This document shows positions 57,955 through 64,000 of a stretch of 64,000 nt of DNA, in pieces; position 1 is the first letter of the stretch, and the number at the start of each line of letters is the position of its first letter. The DNA is from Faecalicatena sp. Marseille-Q4148 (lineage in GTDB: Bacteria; Bacillota; Clostridia; Lachnospirales; Lachnospiraceae): assembly GCA_018228665.1 (NCBI GenBank), contig CP073692.1:2492046-2556045 (forward strand). Direction: 5' to 3'. Position numbers and translations under genes: made by a program. A model generated the notes under the pieces. The model had not been told where the DNA came from. It saw nothing but the letters and a program-made list of their open reading frames with translations, and searched no databases.

Positions 57955-58885
57955 GATCGATCTGCTTTTGATTGCGGGAGATTTGTTTCACCGACAGCCG
58001 TTGCTGCGGGAACTAAAAGAAGTAAATTATCTGTTCTCAAAACTGACGAGAACAAAAGTGGTTCTGATTGCAGGAAACCATGACTACATGAAAAAGGATT
58101 CCCATTATCGGACATTTCAGTGGAGTGAAAATGTGTATCCGCTGTTTCAGAGGAAAATGAAAGGTGTGCGATTTCCGGAGTGGAAGACGGCGGTCTATGG
58201 ATTTAGCTATTATGAGCGGGAGATTACAGAGCCGCGCTATGACAATGCGAAGGCGCCTCGGCTTGAGCGGTACGAAATTCTTCTGGCGCATGGCGGAGAT
58301 GAAAAGCACATTCCGATCCGGCGGGAACAATTGATGACACTTGGATATGAATATGTGGCGCTTGGTCATATCCATCGTCCGCAGGAGGTTCTGGATCATT
58401 ATGCCAGATATGCGGGATCGCTGGAACCGACCGATCGAAATGATCTGGGTGTCCACGGATATGTTTATGGTGAGATCGGAGAAAAAGGAGTTCGTACGAA
58501 ATTTGTGCCTTTTGCAGGCAGAAGTTATATTCCGATGACGGTGCAGATAACTCCGGAAATGACGAGCGGGGAACTGCAGGATTTTCTTCGGAAAGAAATA
58601 GAGAACCGGGGAATTGAAAATATTTATAAAATTACGTTGAAAGGCCTTCGCGATCCGGATATCTCTTTTGCGCAGACAGGAGAAAAAGCAGATGTGTTTG
58701 GGAATATTCTGGAATGTACAGATGAGACAGAACCGTCGTATCAGTTTGGGAAGCTGATGGAGCAGAATAAAAGCAATCTGCTTGGCAAATACATTGCGTC
58801 ATTTCAAAATCCAAAGCAGGGGAGCATAGAATATGAGGCGCTGTGCGAAGGTGTGAGAGCTCTGTTGGAGACGAAGAGGGGTTAG
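57824..58885 (+). CDS. SbcD/YhaO-like DNA-repair metallophosphoesterase
   Basis: 353 residues. The calcineurin-like phosphodiesterase core has D8 and H10 in HIADVHLG, then LLIAGDLFHR, LIAGNHDYM and later the HGG/GHIHRPQ histidines, binding two Mn ions. It is shorter than YhaO of Bacillus but similar in plan. With the ATPase behind it, it should form an SbcCD/Mre11-Rad50-like complex that opens hairpin or blocked DNA ends. Ribosome site aaggggg precedes ATG 57824, within the kinase 3' extension. Confidence 0.88.
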   Translation: MRFIHIADVHLGVSPDAGKAYSAKRSSEIWDTFRALLDVCQKDKIDLLLIAGDLFHRQPLLRELKEVNYLFSKLTRTKVVLIAGNHDYMKKDSHYRTFQWSENVYPLFQRKMKGVRFPEWKTAVYGFSYYEREITEPRYDNAKAPRLERYEILLAHGGDEKHIPIRREQLMTLGYEYVALGHIHRPQEVLDHYARYAGSLEPTDRNDLGVHGYVYGEIGEKGVRTKFVPFAGRSYIPMTVQITPEMTSGELQDFLRKEIENRGIENIYKITLKGLRDPDISFAQTGEKADVFGNILECTDETEPSYQFGKLMEQNKSNLLGKYIASFQNPKQGSIEYEALCEGVRALLETKRG

Positions 58886-58890
58886 GAACA

Positions 58891-60477
58891 ATGAGGATTC
58901 AGGAACTAATCATAAAGAATTTTGGGAAATTTTCAGATAAGACCATTTCCCTCAGAGACGGTGTGAATCTGATCTATGGAGAAAATGAATCGGGAAAGAC
59001 AACACTTCATACGTTTATCGGAAGCATGCTGTACGGAATGGAACGGGGGCGTGGAAGGGCGGCGGCTACAGATACATTCAGCCGCTATGAACCGTGGGAG
59101 AATCCAAACTATTATGCCGGCGCAGTCAGATTTGTGTGCGGTGACCGGACGTTCTATCTGCAAAGAAATTTTGATAAATATGGGAAAAGCGCATCGCTGA
59201 TCTGTGAAGATGACGGTGAGGAACTGTCCCTGGAAGACGGTGATCTTGCGGCGCTGTTAGACGGGATGCAGAAATCTCTCTATGAAAGCACAGTTTCCAT
59301 TGGACAGTCTGAAACAAAGACAAAAGAGGCGCTTGCCATTGAGCTTAGAAATCATGCGACTAATTTTTATGCAACAGGCGATGAGGAATTGCAGCTTGAT
59401 GGCGCATTCCGGTATTTGAAGGAGAAGAAAAGAGAGCTTGAACGGGAAGAGCGTGAGCAGGAACTGGCAAGGCAAGAGAAGAGAGATGCAGTAGAAAACG
59501 AAGCGTCTTATGTATGGAGAGATCTTCACAAGCTGCAGCAGGAATTGGATGAGGCAGAAGATAAACTTGACAGAGCGGCAGAGGAACGAAAAAGAAATCA
59601 AAAGCAGCGGGAATTTTTCCAGAAGCGTATTCAGGAGGAAGAGAGACAGGAAAAGGCACGTCCAAAGAAATGGCGAGTGCATCCGGCGGCGTTGATTGCG
59701 ATGCTGCTGCTTCTTATCTTTGCGATCGTTATGCTGGAGCCTCCGTGGAATTATCTTTGGGCAATTGTAATATTTCTTGCATCCAGCCTGTATGTTTGGA
59801 ACAAGATGAAAGATGGGCGGCGTGTACAATCGGAGCCGGCTGAAGAAAACGGGAGTGAAGAAGAGACAGAAGAGGAATATTTTGATCGGACGGAGGAGAG
59901 ACTTCGCTGGGAGGCAGACCGAATTCGGGAAGAATACCGGGATAAGGAAATCCGCTATGAGAATCTGAAAGAGCAGTTAGAGGAGCTGAATGAATTTGAA
60001 ACCGGGTGTGAAACGCTGCGCAAGAAGAGAGAAGCGCTCCAAATAGCGGAGAAGCGCCTCAGGGATTTGTCAGATCAGATGCAAAAAGAGATTGGATATC
60101 GACTCAATAAGAGAATTTCAGAAATTATTCAAGAACTGACGAACGGGCGTTATGAGAAACTTTTGGCAGATGATGAGATGAAGCTGTTTCTTCTGAAAGA
60201 TGGGCGAAAAATCACACTGGATCAGGTCAGCAAAGGAACTGCAGAACAGATTTATTTCGCGCTTCGTATGGCTTCGTCAGAAATACTATATGAAGAGAAG
60301 TTTCCAATCATTCTGGATGATGCGTTTGCATATTACGATGATACACGTTTGGCAAGAATACTGGAATGGCTTTCCGGGCAAGGCTGCCAGATCATTTTAT
60401 TTACCTGTCAGAAACGAGAAGCAGAGTTATTAGAAGATCTGGGAATTGAATATCACTATGTAAATCTGTCAGAATAA
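58891..60477 (+). CDS. SbcC/YhaN-like ATPase (compact)
   Basis: ATG 58891; the longer GTG frame from 58843 lies in the nuclease gene. 528 residues. The N-terminus reads RIQELIIKNFGKFSDKTI, and the Walker A is YGENESGKTTLH. Coiled coils (~170-260 and ~320-430) flank a hydrophobic segment of two membrane helices (~265-305). The C-terminal half has the ABC signature region (LDQVSKGTAEQIYFALRMA) and Walker B (PIILDDAFAYYDD). It lacks a zinc hook. Much smaller than SbcC (~1000) and apparently membrane-anchored, as in YhaN. Confidence 0.85.
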   Translation: MRIQELIIKNFGKFSDKTISLRDGVNLIYGENESGKTTLHTFIGSMLYGMERGRGRAAATDTFSRYEPWENPNYYAGAVRFVCGDRTFYLQRNFDKYGKSASLICEDDGEELSLEDGDLAALLDGMQKSLYESTVSIGQSETKTKEALAIELRNHATNFYATGDEELQLDGAFRYLKEKKRELEREEREQELARQEKRDAVENEASYVWRDLHKLQQELDEAEDKLDRAAEERKRNQKQREFFQKRIQEEERQEKARPKKWRVHPAALIAMLLLLIFAIVMLEPPWNYLWAIVIFLASSLYVWNKMKDGRRVQSEPAEENGSEEETEEEYFDRTEERLRWEADRIREEYRDKEIRYENLKEQLEELNEFETGCETLRKKREALQIAEKRLRDLSDQMQKEIGYRLNKRISEIIQELTNGRYEKLLADDEMKLFLLKDGRKITLDQVSKGTAEQIYFALRMASSEILYEEKFPIILDDAFAYYDDTRLARILEWLSGQGCQIILFTCQKREAELLEDLGIEYHYVNLSE

Positions 60478-60501
60478 TGACAGTAGACAGAGGAGGAAAA
60501 C

Positions 60502-60603
60502 ATGTACCAATATTATTTATTTGATCTGGACGGAACGCTGACAGATCCTAAAATCGGGATTACATCCAGCGTACAGTATGCACTGAGAGACTTTGGAATA
60601 TAA
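60502..60603 (+). pseudogene. Truncated HAD phosphatase gene (33 codons)
   Basis: A fine ribosome site (aggagg) and the HAD nucleophile motif FDLDGTLTDP in the first 15 residues belong to a phosphoglycolate-phosphatase-like protein of ~215 residues, but the frame stops after YALRDFGI. The stop is directly at the prs terminator. The rest was probably deleted. The remnant cannot be catalytic. Confidence 0.8.
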
Positions 60604-60645
60604 AAGAGAGGATAGTCTGGAAATCATCCATGCTATCCTCTTTTG
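60602..60645 (-). terminator. Terminator of the dnaD-dnaC-prs operon
   Basis: agaggatag (60607-60615) pairs with ctatcctct (60633-60641), with inner tgga/tcca. T-rich on both sides, so it also ends the opposite strand. Confidence 0.75.
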
Positions 60646-60655
60646 TGTCGTCTGT

Positions 60656-61843
60656 TTATTTCTGGTTTTGTTTTTCTTTATATGCATTTACGAGATGCTG
60701 GATACGCTCGTTCGGATCAAGAATATCACTGATAGAACCGTCATGGTTCAGAGTATCGATGATGAGAGCGATGTATTTGCTCAGATCACAGCTGATGTAG
60801 TAAGGTCTCTTCAGCAGTTCCGGAGACTGGTAGATACTGTTTGTTGTCAGGATCGCATCGATCAGACCTTCTTCATATGCGCGGTCGAAACGTTCCATTC
60901 CACTTGTGAAAAGTCCAAATGTTGCAGCAGCAAAAATACGTTTTGCTTTTCTTGCTTTCAGCTGTTTTGCAACATCAAGGATACTCTCACCAGAGGAGAT
61001 CATATCATCGATGATGATAACGTCTTTGCCTTCTACAGAAGTTCCGAGGAACTCATGGGCAACAATTGGGTTGCGTCCGTCAACGATTCTTGTATAATCA
61101 CGGCGTTTGTAGAACATACCCATATCAATTCCAAGTACGTTGGCAAGATAAATAGCACGGCTTGTAGCGCCTTCATCCGGGCTGATTGCCATTAAATGTT
61201 CACTGTCAATCTGAATATCATCGTATCTTTCCAGAAGTCCCTTGACAAACTGATATGTCGGTGGAACTGTCTCAAAACCGCTGAGCGGAATTGCATTCTG
61301 GACACGCGGATCGTGTGCGTCAAATGTGATGATGTTATCTACGCCCATAGCAACGATTTCCTGAAGTGCAAGAGCACAGTCAAGTGATTCGCGGCTACTG
61401 CGCTTATGCTGACGGCTTTCGTAAAGGAATGGCATAATGACATTGATACGTCTTGCCTTACCGCCCACTGCGGCAATAATTCTCTTTAAGTTCTGGAAAT
61501 GATCGTCCGGTGACATGTGATTTACCTGACCGTTTAAAGAATATGTAAGGCTGTAGTTACATACATCCAGCATCAAATACAGATCCATACCACGGATAGA
61601 TTCTTTGATAACACCTTTTGCTTCTCCGGAACCAAAACGCGGTACCTGTGCATCAATAATATAGTTGTCTTTTACATATTCGTGGAATAAGAGATCCTCT
61701 TTGTGCTGGTTAAGGCTCTCTTTACGCCATTTTACAAGGTAGTCATTAACCTTGTCCCCCATTTCCTGGCATCCGTCTACCGGAATGATTCCCAGTGAGC
61801 CAACTGGGATATTGTCCAGATTTCTCTCTTCGCGGTGTAACAT
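60656..61843 (-). CDS. prs: Ribose-phosphate pyrophosphokinase
   Basis: Makes PRPP from ribose 5-phosphate and ATP for nucleotide, His and Trp synthesis. 395 residues, longer than the usual ~315; the extra part is an N-terminal ~60-residue extension and spaced inserts, seen in the clostridial long form. Signatures are the FLYESRQHKRSSRE region, NIITFDAHDPRVQN (Mg/ATP binding) and the PRPP loop VIIIDDMISSGESI. Its start codon overlaps the dnaC-like stop, so it is the last gene of the operon. Confidence 0.93.
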   Translation of the reverse strand: MLHREERNLDNIPVGSLGIIPVDGCQEMGDKVNDYLVKWRKESLNQHKEDLLFHEYVKDNYIIDAQVPRFGSGEAKGVIKESIRGMDLYLMLDVCNYSLTYSLNGQVNHMSPDDHFQNLKRIIAAVGGKARRINVIMPFLYESRQHKRSSRESLDCALALQEIVAMGVDNIITFDAHDPRVQNAIPLSGFETVPPTYQFVKGLLERYDDIQIDSEHLMAISPDEGATSRAIYLANVLGIDMGMFYKRRDYTRIVDGRNPIVAHEFLGTSVEGKDVIIIDDMISSGESILDVAKQLKARKAKRIFAAATFGLFTSGMERFDRAYEEGLIDAILTTNSIYQSPELLKRPYYISCDLSKYIALIIDTLNHDGSISDILDPNERIQHLVNAYKEKQNQK

Positions 61844-62838
61844 TAGTGTTCCTCCCTGTTCATTAATTTCTTCTGTATGCGAATATCATCGCCGGTTAAT
61901 CTCAGCATCGTGTAGTTGCTGGTAATTCGAGAGAAAGTTCTCTCGGAGTAAAGTTCTACCAGAGAATCCAGTGTCAGATTCGTTGAGATAATGGTAGACT
62001 TTCGGTTCAGCAGACGTTCATTCAGACATAGGAACAACTGTGATGAAGTAAACGAATTCGTAAGTTCTGTTCCGAGATCGTCAATAATGAGCAGATCACA
62101 ACTGAAAATGTGTTCATACATAACGCCCGCCGTCTCATCTTTTTCAAACTTATACTTAGCAATTATATCAAATAGTTCAAATGCGGTAAAGTATATCACT
62201 GAATAAGATTTATTAATTAATTCCCGGGCAATGCAGTGGGACAGGAAAGTTTTCCCGACACCGGTGCTGCCGTACAGGAATAAATTACGGAAATCCGTAG
62301 AAAATGTATTGACAAATGCATGGCAGGCTGCCAGAGCATCCTGCATCAGCGCCAGCGAAGAGCGCCCTGTCTTCTTGTCAATGTAGTGGTTTGAATAGTA
62401 GGAGAGAGAGAAGGTATCAAAATTCTCTTTCTCAAGAATCTCCTGGAGATTCGACTGTGTATAGAGAAGCCGGATTACGGCTTTCTGGAAACAATGGCAC
62501 TTTTGATTGCCAATATAACCGGTATCGCGGCAGTCAGAACATTGGTAGATTGGTTCCAGATAATCTTCAGGATATCCGTTAGAAGTTAGAAGAGCTTTCT
62601 TTTGCAAAGTCAGCTTCTTTTGCTGTTCCCGGAAATCCTCCACAGCCCGATTATCTCCTGACAGAAGTTTTCGTGCCTGTGCTACTCCGAGGGAAGAGAT
62701 TGCATCATCTGTCTTCTTTAATTCCGGAATCTTGCGGTATACCTCCTCGTATCTTGCGAAAAGAATATCTTTATTATGCAATTGCCGCTGTTCGTAGATG
62801 CGCATAATCGCATCATACTGGCTATTTGTAAGTCCCAC
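61843..62838 (-). CDS. Helicase loader (DnaC/DnaI-like AAA+ ATPase)
   Basis: 331 residues. A ~110-residue N-terminal domain includes a zinc site (CSDCRDTGYIGNQKCHC). The AAA+ domain has Walker A LYGSTGVGKT (~190), Walker B LLIIDDLGTE (~250) and sensor motif STNLTLDSL. It loads the replicative helicase at oriC and at restart sites. Encoded right behind the DnaD-like gene, with which it works. Confidence 0.9.
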   Translation of the reverse strand: MGLTNSQYDAIMRIYEQRQLHNKDILFARYEEVYRKIPELKKTDDAISSLGVAQARKLLSGDNRAVEDFREQQKKLTLQKKALLTSNGYPEDYLEPIYQCSDCRDTGYIGNQKCHCFQKAVIRLLYTQSNLQEILEKENFDTFSLSYYSNHYIDKKTGRSSLALMQDALAACHAFVNTFSTDFRNLFLYGSTGVGKTFLSHCIARELINKSYSVIYFTAFELFDIIAKYKFEKDETAGVMYEHIFSCDLLIIDDLGTELTNSFTSSQLFLCLNERLLNRKSTIISTNLTLDSLVELYSERTFSRITSNYTMLRLTGDDIRIQKKLMNREEH

Positions 62839-62897
62839 GGAAAATCTCCTTTGCTGTTTGTAGTCTTATCATTAATAATAAAAAATTGTCTTGTCTG

Positions 62898-63980
62898 CTA
62901 ATTGCTGTTCAAAAGCTGCTGCTCCAGCGAATCCAGATCGTAGGAACGGCCTTGAAAATTATTGAAGCGATTGTTGGTCATTGGTTTTGCAGGAACAGGG
63001 CGAGCCTTCTTCTGTTCTTTTTCCTGGCGGAACAAAAGATCCGCCTGCTCGATGTCGGCAGGATGCCGTACATTCTTTTCTTTCCAGCTTTTCAGAATGG
63101 TATCCGCATATTCAAAGCTTGGCTGGTGGATCGCTGAAATTGTGCGATTGCATGCTTCCAGGATCATCTCAAGAGTGAAGCCGTATTCTTCGCTCCAACG
63201 GCGGATATAATCCTGTTCCACTGCAGCCGGACTGCGTCCGGTAATTCCGAAAGCAGCAAGAATCGAATAGCATGTCTTGTTTCGGACACTTGTCCGCTCT
63301 TTTGCCTCGTCCACAGTTGTAATATTGGCTTCATACCATGCAAGAGCAACCTTCTGGATATAGTGGATACTCTTATGCCCATTGTCCACGCAGTGCTCAA
63401 TTAGAAATTCAATCAGATCTGTAGAAAATCCAAGTGATTCATAAAAATAGATAATCGTGTCCACTTCGGTGCGTGTTAAAGTCTTTCCGAGATACTGCTC
63501 TGTGATGAAGAGGATCTGTTTTAACTCTTCCTGGGACTGTTTGGCATTTTGAGACGGAGCTTTGCGGGATGCAGCTTTTGCGGAAGAAGGATTCAAAGCA
63601 GAAGGCTCCAAAGCGGAAGCCTCTAAGACAGAAGGCTTATCTGCCGGTATAGTATCGGCAGCAGAGGAAGTTTCTGTCAAGGCTGCTACATGTTCAAGAG
63701 CGATTCCGCAAATGCAGTTACTGGCATCACAGGTAATTGTGATCAGTCCGATCTTAGCCCAGTAATTTAAGGCACGGATAATGTCTTTCTCTGTATTATC
63801 TAAAATATCAGCCAGCATAGAAACAGAAAGGGGGATAGAAGGCTGATTCAAATGACGAAGCAAGAGAAGATATACTTTTACATATTCTCCGTTTGCTTTC
63901 GCCATATAATGATCTATGAATTCGTTCTCAACGGACGTCGTATTGTCCTGAAAACGGCTTGTTAATGTCAATGTTTTCAT
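62898..63980 (-). CDS. DnaD-domain primosome protein
   Basis: 360 residues. The N-terminal winged-helix (~15-90, the N-terminal DnaD domain), a variable Ala/Ser/Glu-rich linker (~110-160) and a C-terminal DnaD/DnaB_2 domain (~170-300, with the sequence YADTILKSWKEKNV) are in the usual order. The last ~20 residues (FNNFQGRSYDLDSLEQQLL) are nearly the same as the tail of the phage replisome organiser at 16374. Initiates replication together with DnaA and the loader encoded next. Confidence 0.9.
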   Translation of the reverse strand: MKTLTLTSRFQDNTTSVENEFIDHYMAKANGEYVKVYLLLLRHLNQPSIPLSVSMLADILDNTEKDIIRALNYWAKIGLITITCDASNCICGIALEHVAALTETSSAADTIPADKPSVLEASALEPSALNPSSAKAASRKAPSQNAKQSQEELKQILFITEQYLGKTLTRTEVDTIIYFYESLGFSTDLIEFLIEHCVDNGHKSIHYIQKVALAWYEANITTVDEAKERTSVRNKTCYSILAAFGITGRSPAAVEQDYIRRWSEEYGFTLEMILEACNRTISAIHQPSFEYADTILKSWKEKNVRHPADIEQADLLFRQEKEQKKARPVPAKPMTNNRFNNFQGRSYDLDSLEQQLLNSN

Positions 63981-64000
63981 ATGTATCTGCCCCTCTGTCT

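Overview
The window is 64 kb of chromosome from a low-to-mid GC Gram-positive anaerobe. The Lachnospiraceae (Clostridia) are the best fit. This rests on AGGAGG ribosome sites, a split LacL/LacM beta-galactosidase, a DnaD/DnaC-like primosome pair beside prs, VanR/VanS-type two-component systems and a Firmicutes siphoprophage. The species cannot be named from sequence alone.

Left chromosomal arm (1-8385): the 3' part of a beta-helix glycosidase-like gene, a citrate synthase plus alpha/beta-hydrolase operon, then overlapping lacL-lacM. Behind lacM lies a 1.8 kb island bounded by two near-identical 240-bp inverted repeats. It holds an unannotated type I toxin-antitoxin locus (30-residue holin-like toxin and antisense RNA) and a decayed EAL-domain gene.

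Prophage (about 8386-43822, flanked by a 15-bp direct repeat): an apparently complete siphovirus. Order: integrase; a two-gene accessory block (DUF4236 protein, lipoprotein); XRE regulators with a divergent repressor switch; an early region (small proteins, a 20-hexad beta-helix protein, Erf recombinase, NinB-like, HNH, RusA, replisome organiser with iteron-like repeats); many small middle genes; a late regulator; PLD-like protein, terminase, portal, capsid, connectors, tail tube, chaperones, tape measure, Dit, Tal, BppU-type baseplate/receptor-binding protein; holin; amidase. Two points stand out. A 35-residue protein sits behind a promoter flanked by two LexA (SOS) boxes, next to a repressor too short to have an autocleavage domain. 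The receptor-binding gene ends at a run of eight G, where a one-base slip or -1 frameshift would append a second, paralogous receptor-binding module.

Right chromosomal arm (43823-64000): a PhoB-type regulator and a 900-residue sensor kinase whose promoter region contains the phage attachment site; a methyltransferase; a large membrane-anchored protein with a C39-like but apparently inactive C-terminus; a molybdopterin oxidoreductase fused to an N-terminal TorD-like chaperone domain; an Asn-rich mini-ORF and terminator ahead of asnS; a VanRS-like pair running straight into an SbcD/SbcC-like (YhaO/YhaN) nuclease-ATPase pair; a truncated HAD gene; and, on the minus strand, the dnaD-dnaC-prs operon.

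All assignments come from reading the sequence and from knowledge of protein families. No database search or computed alignment was run.
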